A DNA stretch of 64,000 nucleotides from positions 7,316,001 through 7,380,000 of the forward strand of contig NZ_VIVR01000001.1 of NCBI RefSeq assembly GCF_007828955.1. The letters run 5' to 3'. The notes under the pieces are model-generated. The model saw nothing but the letters and a program-made list of their open reading frames with translations. It ran no database searches and was not told where the DNA came from. Position numbers and translations under genes: made by a program. This DNA comes from Kitasatospora atroaurantiaca (lineage in GTDB: Bacteria > Actinomycetota > Actinomycetes > Streptomycetales > Streptomycetaceae). Shown here piece after piece: positions 52,213 to 61,020 of the stretch. Position 1 is the first letter of the stretch; each line of letters opens with the position of its first letter.

Positions 52213-53670
52213 TCACCCGGTGACCAGCCCGCGCGAGACGGCCGCCGAGTAGAGCGGGAGCCGGCGGCGCGCCGCCACGCACACCAGGGCGACCGGCACC
52301 ATGCCCAACATCCCGTGCAGGACCTGGGACAGCGGCCCGGTGCCGTAGCCCGCCGCCAGGTACCCGCTGCCGAACAGTGCCGCACCGACCGCCGCGTGGA
52401 CGAGGTACGGCCGGACCAGTGACGGCAGCGGGCACAGCCCTGTGCGGTGCCATCGGACCAGCTGCGCCAGGTGGCCGACCCCGGCGGCTGCCGACATCGC
52501 CGCGGAGATGAGCGCCAGGCTGCGGGTCGTGGCCACCACGACCGCGACCAGGCCCACCGTGGCTGCCAGTACCAGCAGTTGGGTCCGCAACAGGCTGCCC
52601 AGTGCTCGGCCGATCTCGTCCGCGGCATAGCTGAACCCGCAGAGCAGCATCAGCGGTGCACCCAGGGCGAAGACGGTCACCAGCGCGCCCGCCCGCTCCC
52701 AGCCCGGCCCCATCAGGAGCTGCAGCGCGGCCGGGCCGACCCCCGCCATCATGCCGAAGGAGATGAAGGCGATCGCGGACGCGGCACTGAGCACATCGGG
52801 CAGGGCGTTGCCCAGCGTTCGTCCCTCGCCGTTGATACGGGCCAGGGAGGGCATGACGGCGCGGCGCAGGCTCTGGCAGAGCAGCGCGACCACCAGGCTC
52901 ACCATGAGGTACGCGCGGGAGAACTGGCCCGCGGCGCCCGGGCCGAGGAAGCGGGCGACCGCCCAGAGGGAGACGTCGGTGGTGGTCACCTGGATCATTC
53001 CGTACCCCGCGAAGGCCCCGGAGAGCCCGAGCATGGCCCGGGCCGGTACGCGGGGCCCCTGCGGGACCGGGCAGCGGGCCAGCCGCAGCGCGGCGGCCGC
53101 GAGGGTGACCGTGGGCGCCACGACCTGCGCGATCACCAGGCCGTACGGGCTCCAGCCCATGGCGAGGAGCACGGCGCCGGTGGCCATGCCCACGAACTGG
53201 GCGGCCGTCTCGGTGAGGGCGCAGAAGCGGGCGTGGTCCAGGCGGCGCAGCGCGGCGACGGCCACCAGAGACGCGGGCTGGGTGAGGAAGTAGAGCCCGT
53301 AGAGCTGCACGAGCGGCTCCATCTCGGGCAGCCCCCACACCGTGACGGACAGCGGGGCCACCGCCTGGGTCGCCAGGCAGCAGAGCACGCCGCTCGCCAC
53401 CGAGACGAGGTATGCGGTCCGTACCGTCTGCCGGGTCAGCTGCTCGGCCCGCAGCAGGTAGGTGGCCAGGCCGGCGCCGGCCACGTAGCCGAGAATCGTG
53501 GTGGCGGCGCCGGCGGCGGCGAAGGCTCCGAAGCTGTCGGGCAGCACCACCCGGGCGGTGTACGCCGTGTAGCAGATCTGGATGACGGTGGCGGCGATCG
53601 CCGAGGAGTAGTTCCAGACCAGCGCGACCAGCGTGGTGCGCGCCTCGGGTGCTGCGGTTCCGGTGGGCAA
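52213..53670 (-). CDS. Wzx-like polysaccharide flippase
   Basis: About 485 residues from TTG 53670, with GGAG 6 nt upstream; the longer frame to 53850 would run inside the next gene. 12-14 hydrophobic segments of the MATE/Wzx (PST) type: YSSAIAATVIQICYTAYTARVV, SGAFAGYGMIQVTTTDVSLWAV, FSRAYLMVSLVVALLCQSLRR (each in part). It moves lipid-linked repeat units across the membrane. Follows the initiating transferase on the same strand. Confidence 0.9.
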   Translation of the reverse strand: MPTGTAAPEARTTLVALVWNYSSAIAATVIQICYTAYTARVVLPDSFGAFAAAGAATTILGYVAGAGLATYLLRAEQLTRQTVRTAYLVSVASGVLCCLATQAVAPLSVTVWGLPEMEPLVQLYGLYFLTQPASLVAVAALRRLDHARFCALTETAAQFVGMATGAVLLAMGWSPYGLVIAQVVAPTVTLAAAALRLARCPVPQGPRVPARAMLGLSGAFAGYGMIQVTTTDVSLWAVARFLGPGAAGQFSRAYLMVSLVVALLCQSLRRAVMPSLARINGEGRTLGNALPDVLSAASAIAFISFGMMAGVGPAALQLLMGPGWERAGALVTVFALGAPLMLLCGFSYAADEIGRALGSLLRTQLLVLAATVGLVAVVVATTRSLALISAAMSAAAGVGHLAQLVRWHRTGLCPLPSLVRPYLVHAAVGAALFGSGYLAAGYGTGPLSQVLHGMLGMVPVALVCVAARRRLPLYSAAVSRGLVTG

Positions 53671-53702
53671 GGACTCTCCAGTTGTCAGTGCCTGGCCAGT
53701 TC

Positions 53703-54344
53703 TCAGTGCGCCCCGCGAGCGGTGAGAACCGCGAGGACCGTTCGGGCCAGGATGAGAAGGTCGAGGCGGAGAGAGCGGTTCGCGACATAGTGCAGGTCGA
53801 GCCGGAGCATCTCGTCCCAGGGCAGGTTCGACCGTCCGCTCACCTGCCACAGGCCGGTGATGCCGGGTGGCACCAGCAGCCGGTCCCTGGCCTCACCCTC
53901 GTAGTCGGAGTCCTCCACCAGCAGCGGGCGAGGTCCCACCAGGGACATCTCCCCGCGCAGGACGTTGATCAGCTGGGGGAGTTCGTCGAGGGAGAGACGG
54001 CGCAGGAAGCGGCCGACCGGGGTGATCCGCGGATCGTGCCGCAGCTTGAACAGGTGACGGCCGGCCTTGCTGTGCTTGGCCAGGGCGGCGCGTGCGGCAT
54101 GGGCACCGGCGTACATGGTGCGGAACTTCAGTATGCAGAACGGCCTGCCGTGGTGGCCGGTGCGCATCTGGCGGTGCAGCACGGGCCCAGGTGAGGTGGT
54201 CCTGATGACGAGGTAGATGACGGCCATGAGCGGAAGAGCAAGAAGCAGCAGAAACGCGCCGACTGTCATATCGACAAGCCATTTGGCCCAGAGGCGTTTG
54301 GACGAGAGCCATTTGGGCGACGGACGCGTAACCGAGATCGTCAC
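53703..54344 (-). CDS. Initiating sugar-phosphate transferase (WcaJ/RfbP-like)
   Basis: 213 residues from GTG 54344 with AAAGGAG 6 nt upstream. One N-terminal membrane hairpin (about 18-42, [21 protein letters not shown]), then the catalytic domain with [30 protein letters not shown] and [10 protein letters not shown]. It transfers a sugar phosphate to undecaprenyl phosphate, starting synthesis. Lacks the long CoA-like sensor of full-length PHPT proteins, so it is the short form. Confidence 0.93.
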   Translation of the reverse strand: MTISVTRPSPKWLSSKRLWAKWLVDMTVGAFLLLLALPLMAVIYLVIRTTSPGPVLHRQMRTGHHGRPFCILKFRTMYAGAHAARAALAKHSKAGRHLFKLRHDPRITPVGRFLRRLSLDELPQLINVLRGEMSLVGPRPLLVEDSDYEGEARDRLLVPPGITGLWQVSGRSNLPWDEMLRLDLHYVANRSLRLDLLILARTVLAVLTARGAH

Positions 54345-54599
54345 GTCCCACTCCTTTAGGAGGAAATTTTCTTCGTCAAGAGGTAAATCACAACGTGCCC
54401 GGAAATCACTCTCACACAGTGCCGAGGATCCTGCGGGCGCGCCACGCATCGTTTGCTCCACTCGGAGCGGCGCCGATCGGTGTGTGCGGCGGGATTGCTG
54501 ACTGACCGAGCGGGAGATATCGCCCGTTCGGCAGGCAGGCGGGATTTACCGGATGGCGGAATTGCGAACGACATCGAGCTGGGAGGTCGGGACCCGACC
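54345..54599. promoter_or_regulatory. Divergent promoter region of the polysaccharide locus
   Basis: A 255-bp gap between the leftward transferase and rightward LCP genes, less GC-rich than its surroundings near 54355-54400. It should hold promoters in both directions. No perfect operator-like palindrome was seen. Confidence 0.4.
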
Positions 54600-55676
54600 A
54601 TGACCGACGAATCGAAGCTGACCCTTCCGGCCGGCCCTGCCGTGAGGCCTGAAGGCCCCTCAGAGCCCCCGCCCCCGCTCTCGCCCCCGCCCGCGCCGAA
54701 GTCGCGGCGGCGCAAGGTGCTGCAGGTCCTGGCGCTGGCGGCCCTGCTGGTGCTGGTGGCAGTGTCGGCCCTGGGCTGGTGGGCGTACCGGCATCTGGAC
54801 GGGAACATCCGGACCGACAGTGCGACGGAGAGGGCGCTCGCGGCCCAGGCCGGTGAGCGGCCGCCGGCGTCCGGCTCGGCCCAGAACATCCTGATCATGG
54901 GTTCGGACTACCGCCCCGAGCTGGGCAGCGCCCGCTCGGACACGGTGCTCCTGGTGCACGTGTCGGGGGACGACAGCAGGGCCCAGGTGATCAGCGTGCC
55001 AAGGGATCTGATGGTGTCGATCCCCAGCTGTCCCACGCCCGGCGGGGGCGCCAGCCGGGCGCAGTACTCGCAGTTCAACTGGAGCTTCGATCTCGGCGGG
55101 GCGGCCTGCACCATCCGTACGTTCGAGAAGCTCACGGACATCCGGGTCGATCACCACCTGGTCGTGGGCTTCGAGGGCTTCGCGAAGATCATCGACGCGG
55201 TCGGCGGGGTGGAGGTGGACCTGCCCAAAGCGGAGCGCGACCCCAACGTGGGTCTCGACCTCACCGCCGGGCACCACCTGCTGCACGGCACGGACGCGCT
55301 CGCCTACGTCCGGGCACGCGAGTACGTCGGGGACGGTAGTGACACCAACCGGATGAGCCGTCAGCAGCAGTTCCTCGGCCTGCTCTCCGCGAAGCTGCGC
55401 AGCAACGGCGTGCTGTTCAACCCCGCCCGGCTGTTCCCCGTTCTGGACGCGGCCACCTCCGCGCTCACCGCGGACTCCGGCCTGAACTCGCTCAGCAAGC
55501 TGTACGGACTGGTGGAGCGGCTCCGCGCGGTTCCCGACGGGAAGGTGGACTTCCGGACCGTTCCCCGGCAGCCCTATCCGGCCGATCCCGACCGCGATGT
55601 GCTGGAACAGCCCGCGGCCTCAGCGCTGTTCGCGGCCCTGCGAGAAGATCGCGATCTTCCGATCAAAGGACGGTGA
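54600..55676 (+). CDS. LCP-family (LytR-CpsA-Psr) glycopolymer ligase
   Basis: 358 residues from ATG 54600. A Pro-rich cytoplasmic tail and one membrane segment (about 42-62) precede an extracellular LCP domain with NILIMGSDYR, ARSDTVLLVHV, SVPRDLMVSIP and LTAGHHLLHGTDALAYVRAR. LCP proteins move finished polymers from undecaprenyl carriers to peptidoglycan. Its presence suggests this polymer is at least partly wall-attached rather than only secreted. Confidence 0.93.
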   Translation: MTDESKLTLPAGPAVRPEGPSEPPPPLSPPPAPKSRRRKVLQVLALAALLVLVAVSALGWWAYRHLDGNIRTDSATERALAAQAGERPPASGSAQNILIMGSDYRPELGSARSDTVLLVHVSGDDSRAQVISVPRDLMVSIPSCPTPGGGASRAQYSQFNWSFDLGGAACTIRTFEKLTDIRVDHHLVVGFEGFAKIIDAVGGVEVDLPKAERDPNVGLDLTAGHHLLHGTDALAYVRAREYVGDGSDTNRMSRQQQFLGLLSAKLRSNGVLFNPARLFPVLDAATSALTADSGLNSLSKLYGLVERLRAVPDGKVDFRTVPRQPYPADPDRDVLEQPAASALFAALREDRDLPIKGR

Positions 55677-55836
55677 ATTCGTTTCGTGCGGTCGGTGTGG
55701 CGAATGACCAGGGGCGATGCGACGTGGAGATGATGGGGATGATTGCCGCTCCACCTTTCTCACTTCGCGGAGCCGGGCCCGGAAAATCCAGACTGCGTGC
55801 AAGCAGCGGTCCTTGTCAGAAGGCGTGAGGTCTCAC

Positions 55837-58635
55837 ATGGGTGAATCGCCACCGGTGCTGGGTGGGCGACCACGCCTGCTGCCGATCACCGTGGCGGCTT
55901 TCTGGATCCTTGTCGGCGGGAGCCTCGGCCGATTCGGGTTGAACGGCCCCGCCACCGTTCTGGTCTTCCTGGCCACGGCCATCGTGCTGCCGTGCGCCGC
56001 GGTCCGCAGGCCCGGCGAGGGCAGGACCGGTGGGGCGGGTACTCCCAGACTGCTGCGGGTGCCGCTGCCGATGCCCCTGTGGGCCTTCGCCGGCCTTGCC
56101 ACCGTGTCGGCGGTCCAGCAGCGGACCGAAGCCGGGGTCCAGAACGCCCTGGTGTACCTGACCTTCGTCGCCGTGATGGCCATCGCCGCCGCCTGGACCT
56201 CACCGGGGTCGGCGATGCTGCTGCTGAGGTGGGTGCGCGCGGCCGCCGTGGTGGCGGCTGTCGGCTACCTGCTGTCGGTCGCGCTGGACGGTCCGGGAAA
56301 CAGCAGCCTGTACCCCAAGCGGATTTTCGGTGAGGTCGTGTGGATCGGCATGGTCGCCGCCGTGCCGCTCGCCGGACGCTCACGATGGGGCTACGCGGCC
56401 CCCTTGTTGCTGATCACGGCCGATGTCCTGAGCCTGTCCCGCACCTCCGCCGTGGTATGTGCTCTGCTCTTCCTGGGGGTCGTCGCCAAGGGCCGCAGCC
56501 GCGGTGAACTCCGCCGCCTCGTCGTGCTGGCCTCGGTGGTCGTGGGCGGAACGTATGTGCTGATGACTCGGTTCCAGCCGCTACGGGACCGCTTCACCCA
56601 GAACGACAGCCGGACGGTCGCCGGGCTGCAGATCGGCACCTCGGGACGCTCGGACCTGTGGGCGGTGACCTGGGACTCCATCAAGGAGTCACCGTGGTTG
56701 GGCCATGGCATCGGAAGCGTGGAGCGCCTGCTGGCCGCCCTGGACGCCACGGAGACCCTGGGGCATCCCCACAACGACTACCTGAGACTGTGGAACGACC
56801 TCGGGCTGGTCGGTCTCGCCCTGTGGGTGGCGGCGATCCTCCTTCTCGGGCGCGACGCGTACCGCCGCCGCAGGGCCGCCACGGACAGCGCCGACTGGGC
56901 GATCCACCAGGCCGCACTGCTCGCCCTGATCGGGTTGAGCCTCAACGTGGTCACGTCCAACCTGCTGGTCTACGTCTTCGTGATGGTCCCGGTCGCGGTG
57001 GTCGTCGGCACCAGCATCGGTCAAGCCCGTGTGACTGATGGGGACGTCTCACCCGCTCGGCCTCAAGTGAGTCGCGGGGCTGCTGAGCTGAAGAATGCTC
57101 AAAAGTGCCTAAACTCGCCAAAAGCGACATATCACGCCCTGGTGCCGAGATCGGGGCACCTCGGATGCCACGATCGGAACAACCCGAAGGGGTTCACGTT
57201 GGATCTGCGCGGTTTTCTCAGGGTTCTCACCCGACGGTGGGTGTCCATCACCATGTTGACCGTGGCGGGCCTCGGCGCCGGGCTCGCTGTCACCGAGGTC
57301 TCCACTCCGCAGTACGAGGCGCGCAGTCAGATCTTCGTCTCCACCCGGGCCACCTCGGACATCGCGGAGCTGAACCAGGGGAGTGCCTTCTCCCAGGCGC
57401 GAGTGCAGTCCTACGCCGACATCGTGTCGAGCGCCCGCATCGTGGCGCCCGTCATCAACCGGCTCGGGCTCGACATGACACCGGATCAGTTGGCGAAGCG
57501 GATCAATGCCGGAGTCAAGCCCAACACCGTACTCATCGACATCGCGGTCACCGACACCGACGCCGTGCGCGCAGCGAAGATCGCCAACACCGTCGCCGAC
57601 GAGGCCGGTGTGCAGATCGTCAGTCTGGAGACTCCGCCCGGGCAGTCGGCGCCGGTCCACATCGGCACCACGCGCAGCGCCTCGGCCCCGACCGCACCGC
57701 TGTCCCCGAGGCCGCTGCTGAACGCCGCGGCGGGGTTGTTCGCCGGGCTCATCGCCGGTGTCGCGCTCGCCGTGCTGCGCGACATCCTCGACACCACCTT
57801 GCGCACCAGCCACGCGCTGGCCGAGGCCACCGGGCTGCCGGTACTCGGGGCGGTGCCGTACGACAAGGACGCCCAGGACAGCCCGCTCGCCGTCGGCCCC
57901 GGCGCGCACAGCGCACGCGCAGAGGCGTTCCGGCTGGTCCGTACGAACCTGCAGTTCGCCCAGGTGGACCGCAGTCCGCGGGTGATCGTGGTGACCAGCC
58001 CGCTCCCCGGAGAGGGGAAGACCAACACCGCGGCGAATCTGGCGCTCTCCCTGACCGAGGCCGGCCGCAGCGTCTGCCTGGTCGACGCCGATCTGCGCAG
58101 CCCGAGTGTCGCCAAGACCTTCGGGCTCGTGCAGGACGCGGGACTGACCACCGTGCTGATCGGCACCGCGACGGTCGACGAGGTGCTGCAGCAGGGCGGT
58201 GAGGGCAAGCTGAGCGTGCTCACTTCGGGGCCCATCCCGCCCAACCCGGCGGAGATTCTGACCTCCGACCGGATGAGGCAGGTCCTGGAGGGCCTCGCCG
58301 AGGCCTTCGACGTCGTCGTCGTGGACAGCGCACCGCTGATGCCCGTGGCCGACACCGTGGGTCTGGCCCCGCTGGTGGACGGCGCCGTCCTGGTGGTGCG
58401 GGCCGGGCACACCCCGAGCGAGCGGGCGCAGGCGGCGGTCGCCGCCCTGCGCTCGGTGGGCGCGCCGGTACTCGGCGCCGTGCTGAGCATGGCCAAGCTG
58501 CACAACGAGGGCTACGGCTACGGCTACGGGTACGGCTACGGCGAGACGGCCGGAGCCTCGGAGATCGCACTGACGCCGTCCCAGAAGTCGGGCGAGGACA
58601 GCGAACTCGCCACCCAGCTCGGACTCACCAAGTGA
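55837..58635 (+). CDS. O-antigen ligase/Wzy-like polymerase, frame open into Wzz/BY-kinase
   Basis: From ATG 55837 (GTGAGG upstream), the first about 400 residues form a polytopic Wzy/WaaL-like protein with VLSLSRTSAVVCALLFLGVV, GTSGRSDLWAVTWDSIKESPW and GHPHNDYLRLWNDLGLVG, the usual polymerase/ligase signature. No stop occurs before 58635: the frame continues through about 60 odd residues (including KNAQKCLNSPKATYHAL) into the complete Wzz/BY-kinase. Either this is a genuine 932-residue fusion, or the polymerase gene has lost its stop and the kinase starts separately at 57199. The linker region has intergenic character, so I favour two proteins. Confidence 0.8.
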   Translation: MGESPPVLGGRPRLLPITVAAFWILVGGSLGRFGLNGPATVLVFLATAIVLPCAAVRRPGEGRTGGAGTPRLLRVPLPMPLWAFAGLATVSAVQQRTEAGVQNALVYLTFVAVMAIAAAWTSPGSAMLLLRWVRAAAVVAAVGYLLSVALDGPGNSSLYPKRIFGEVVWIGMVAAVPLAGRSRWGYAAPLLLITADVLSLSRTSAVVCALLFLGVVAKGRSRGELRRLVVLASVVVGGTYVLMTRFQPLRDRFTQNDSRTVAGLQIGTSGRSDLWAVTWDSIKESPWLGHGIGSVERLLAALDATETLGHPHNDYLRLWNDLGLVGLALWVAAILLLGRDAYRRRRAATDSADWAIHQAALLALIGLSLNVVTSNLLVYVFVMVPVAVVVGTSIGQARVTDGDVSPARPQVSRGAAELKNAQKCLNSPKATYHALVPRSGHLGCHDRNNPKGFTLDLRGFLRVLTRRWVSITMLTVAGLGAGLAVTEVSTPQYEARSQIFVSTRATSDIAELNQGSAFSQARVQSYADIVSSARIVAPVINRLGLDMTPDQLAKRINAGVKPNTVLIDIAVTDTDAVRAAKIANTVADEAGVQIVSLETPPGQSAPVHIGTTRSASAPTAPLSPRPLLNAAAGLFAGLIAGVALAVLRDILDTTLRTSHALAEATGLPVLGAVPYDKDAQDSPLAVGPGAHSARAEAFRLVRTNLQFAQVDRSPRVIVVTSPLPGEGKTNTAANLALSLTEAGRSVCLVDADLRSPSVAKTFGLVQDAGLTTVLIGTATVDEVLQQGGEGKLSVLTSGPIPPNPAEILTSDRMRQVLEGLAEAFDVVVVDSAPLMPVADTVGLAPLVDGAVLVVRAGHTPSERAQAAVAALRSVGAPVLGAVLSMAKLHNEGYGYGYGYGYGETAGASEIALTPSQKSGEDSELATQLGLTK
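57199..58635 (+). CDS. Wzz/BY-kinase, chain-length regulator tyrosine autokinase
   Basis: 478 residues if translation starts at TTG 57199, which has AAGGGG 6 nt upstream. Wzz domain with two membrane segments (about 15-32 and 175-195), then a kinase: Walker A SPLPGEGKT (267-275), Walker A' LVDADLRSP, Walker B VVVVDSAP (372-379). Five tyrosines alternate with glycine at 439-447, the expected autophosphorylation cluster. It controls polymer length and export and is the likely target of the phosphatase encoded next, whose GTG overlaps this stop. Confidence 0.93.
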   Translation: MDLRGFLRVLTRRWVSITMLTVAGLGAGLAVTEVSTPQYEARSQIFVSTRATSDIAELNQGSAFSQARVQSYADIVSSARIVAPVINRLGLDMTPDQLAKRINAGVKPNTVLIDIAVTDTDAVRAAKIANTVADEAGVQIVSLETPPGQSAPVHIGTTRSASAPTAPLSPRPLLNAAAGLFAGLIAGVALAVLRDILDTTLRTSHALAEATGLPVLGAVPYDKDAQDSPLAVGPGAHSARAEAFRLVRTNLQFAQVDRSPRVIVVTSPLPGEGKTNTAANLALSLTEAGRSVCLVDADLRSPSVAKTFGLVQDAGLTTVLIGTATVDEVLQQGGEGKLSVLTSGPIPPNPAEILTSDRMRQVLEGLAEAFDVVVVDSAPLMPVADTVGLAPLVDGAVLVVRAGHTPSERAQAAVAALRSVGAPVLGAVLSMAKLHNEGYGYGYGYGYGETAGASEIALTPSQKSGEDSELATQLGLTK

Positions 58636-59198
58636 CCGGATTCGGGGTGCTGTTCGTCTGCACCGGGAACATGTACCGCTCGCCGATCGCCGAGCGGCTG
58701 CTCCCGGTGCACCTGGGCGAGGCCGGTATCGGCTTCCGGATCGGCAGCGCGGGGACACAGGCGCGTCCGGGGGCTCCGATGAGCCCCCGGACGGTGGACC
58801 TGGTGGAGGAACTGGGCGGCGAAGCAGGCGAGTTCGCGGCCAGGCGGCTGAGCGCCGAGCTGGTCGCCTCGGCGGACCTGGTGCTGGGGCTCGCCCGCGA
58901 ACACCGTGAGGCCGCCGTGCGGCTGCACCCGGTGGCGCTGCGGCGCTGCTTCACGCTGGAGGAGTTCGTCCGCCTCGCGGGCACCGAGGACCTCGACGGC
59001 GGCCCCCGCGCCGCGGTGGCGCGAGCCGCCGCCTCACGCGGCAGGGCCCCGGCGGTGGCGGCGGAGGCCGACGACATCGAGGACCCGGACGGCCGGCCGC
59101 TGGAGGATCTGCGCGCCTGTGCCGTACGGATCGACCGGGCGCTGCGCCGGGCGGCGGCAGCGCTGACGGCCCGTCATGACCGGCTGCTGACCAGCTGA
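58632..59198 (+). CDS. Low-molecular-weight protein-tyrosine phosphatase
   Basis: 188 residues from GTG 58632, overlapping the kinase stop. The P-loop FVCTGNMYRSP gives Cys10 and Arg16 of C-x5-R, and DIEDPDGRP supplies the general acid Asp. Expected to dephosphorylate the tyrosine cluster of the kinase encoded just before it. The 3' end overlaps the convergent deacetylase gene by 25 bp. Confidence 0.92.
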   Translation: MTGFGVLFVCTGNMYRSPIAERLLPVHLGEAGIGFRIGSAGTQARPGAPMSPRTVDLVEELGGEAGEFAARRLSAELVASADLVLGLAREHREAAVRLHPVALRRCFTLEEFVRLAGTEDLDGGPRAAVARAAASRGRAPAVAAEADDIEDPDGRPLEDLRACAVRIDRALRRAAAALTARHDRLLTS

Positions 59199-60178
59199 CC
59201 CGCTCGCGCGACGGTCCTGGCCGCCCGGCGCGCGGCCCTGAACAGGGCCGGGTGCAGGCCGGAGAGAATGGTCTCCAGCCGGTCGGGGCTCGTGCGGGTG
59301 GACACCGCCAGCCGGTCGATCCGCAGCGGATGCCGGGCGCCCGGCGAGGCCAGTCGGTGGTTGTAGAGGAAGCCGGAGCGGTAGCCTGCCCGCGCGAGGA
59401 GGCGGTGGGCCCGGTCGTCGGTATTGCCGTTGGGATAGGCGAAGGACGTCGGCGGATGGCCGAGCAGCTGGGTCAGCCGCTCGTGGGCCTGCAGAACCTC
59501 GGTCCTGACCTGCTCGTCGTCGCAGCGGTCCAGGCATGGGTGGGTCAGGGTGTGGTTGCCGATGACGACACCACCCGCCTCTAGCTCCCGCAGCTCCGGG
59601 GTGGTGAGCTGATGCCTCCGCGGGGCGGGAACGGCGGCGCTCTCCCTCAACTCGGCCAGGGCGAGCTGCCGTTCGCGTTCGGAGAGCAGCTTGACGGTAT
59701 GGACGGTGATCTCGGGCGCGGCGGGGGGAACCCGGTGAGTGCGGCCGCCGTGGCGCACAAGATGCTCGACCTCGTCCCACCAGAACGGCGAGTCGGTGCC
59801 GACGAGCCCGGGAATCACGAAGCAGACCGCCGGAATGCCGCGGGCCGCCAACAGCGGGAGAGCGTGGGAGTGCACGCTGCGGTCTCCGTCGTCGAAGGTG
59901 ACGAGCACGCTGTACGGCGGCAGCGGGCGGCCGCCGTGCGCCGCCTCCTCGACCTGCTGCAGCGAGACGGGGACCGAGGACCGCTGCAGGCGGTCGAGGT
60001 GAGCCTCGAACGCCGTCGCGTCCTCGACCCCGTGGTAGCCGAGGACCGCGAGCCGGTCGCCGGACCGGCGGTGGAACCAGGCCTGGGCGGGGGATCGGCG
60101 CAGCACCGAGTCGGCGCCCTCCCAGGCGTCACAGCGCGCGTACCACCCGGCCAGCCTCGCCCTGATGGCCGGGTTCAC
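59174..60178 (-). CDS. Polysaccharide deacetylase family protein
   Basis: 334 residues from GTG 60178, overlapping the upstream methyltransferase stop by 4 bp. NodB-type domain with VTFDDGDRSV (catalytic Asp and metal Asp) and NHTLTHPCLD (metal His pair). No clear signal peptide or membrane anchor, which is unusual for an extracellular deacetylase; it may act on a cytoplasmic lipid-linked sugar. Removes N- or O-acetyl groups from the polymer or its precursors. Confidence 0.9.
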   Translation of the reverse strand: MNPAIRARLAGWYARCDAWEGADSVLRRSPAQAWFHRRSGDRLAVLGYHGVEDATAFEAHLDRLQRSSVPVSLQQVEEAAHGGRPLPPYSVLVTFDDGDRSVHSHALPLLAARGIPAVCFVIPGLVGTDSPFWWDEVEHLVRHGGRTHRVPPAAPEITVHTVKLLSERERQLALAELRESAAVPAPRRHQLTTPELRELEAGGVVIGNHTLTHPCLDRCDDEQVRTEVLQAHERLTQLLGHPPTSFAYPNGNTDDRAHRLLARAGYRSGFLYNHRLASPGARHPLRIDRLAVSTRTSPDRLETILSGLHPALFRAARRAARTVARAGQLVSSRS

Positions 60179-61020
60179 GCCCGGACCAGGGCGGGGAAGG
60201 ATGCGCCGATGCCGACCCCCGGGTACCAGTGGTCGCGCGGCTGCTCGTTGAAGAACAGGAATTCCCGCCCCTGCTCCTCGGCCCAGCGGGACAGCTCGGG
60301 CCAGCAGTAGGCCTTGGTGGCCAGTACCACCGCGCCCGGGGACAGCAGAGGTGTGGCGGCGGCGAGTTCGGCACGCTCGTGCTCCGCGGTGTGGCCGGTG
60401 TCCGCGAAGAGGAGATCGATCGGATCCTGGCGGACGGCCGGGCCGGCCAGGAACTCCAGCGAGTCGCTCACCACGTGGTCGACCACCTTGTCGTACGGAG
60501 GAATGATCAGCTCGCCCGACCGGTCGTCGATGTCCGCCGTCGCCAGCCGGCCGGTCCCGTTCCGCAGCAGGGCGGCGGCGATCACCACGCTGCCCATGCC
60601 GCGGTTGGTGCCGGTCTCGACCACGAACCGGGGCTTGAGCGCACGCACCATGGCGTACCAGCCGATCCGCCGGCCGTAGCGGATGACCGGGTCGGTGGTG
60701 GCACGGCGGTCGCTGCGGGCCAGTCCGGCGCCGAGGACCCGGCGCAGCTCGGCGTCCTCCTGGGCCTCGGCCAGATAGCCGCGGACGGCGTCCACCCTGC
60801 TTCCCGTCACGGTCGCGACGAACCAAGCCAGGTGTTCGAGATTGTGCGGTTCGAGGTCGTAGGTGTAGTGGACGTGCTCCCTTGAGCGGACCAGCCAGGC
60901 GGCGGACTTCTTCACCGACTGGGCATTGTGCCGGGTCACGTCCGCGAGGCGGATGGGGAAGGTGGCAAGGGGAGCGAGCGGACTGGCGGCAATTCGCCGG
61001 GTCAGCGGATTGTGCTGCAT
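60175..61020 (-). CDS. Class I SAM-dependent methyltransferase
   Basis: 281 residues from ATG 61020 with TTAGGAG upstream. Rossmann motif I VVETGTNRGMGSVVIAAALL, acidic loop TADIDDRSGEL and IDLLFADTGHTAEHE, as in the Methyltransf_24/CmcI-like group, often sugar O-methyltransferases. It forms a two-gene operon with the deacetylase, so methylation and deacetylation of the polymer sugar are likely linked. Confidence 0.85.
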   Translation of the reverse strand: MQHNPLTRRIAASPLAPLATFPIRLADVTRHNAQSVKKSAAWLVRSREHVHYTYDLEPHNLEHLAWFVATVTGSRVDAVRGYLAEAQEDAELRRVLGAGLARSDRRATTDPVIRYGRRIGWYAMVRALKPRFVVETGTNRGMGSVVIAAALLRNGTGRLATADIDDRSGELIIPPYDKVVDHVVSDSLEFLAGPAVRQDPIDLLFADTGHTAEHERAELAAATPLLSPGAVVLATKAYCWPELSRWAEEQGREFLFFNEQPRDHWYPGVGIGASFPALVRA

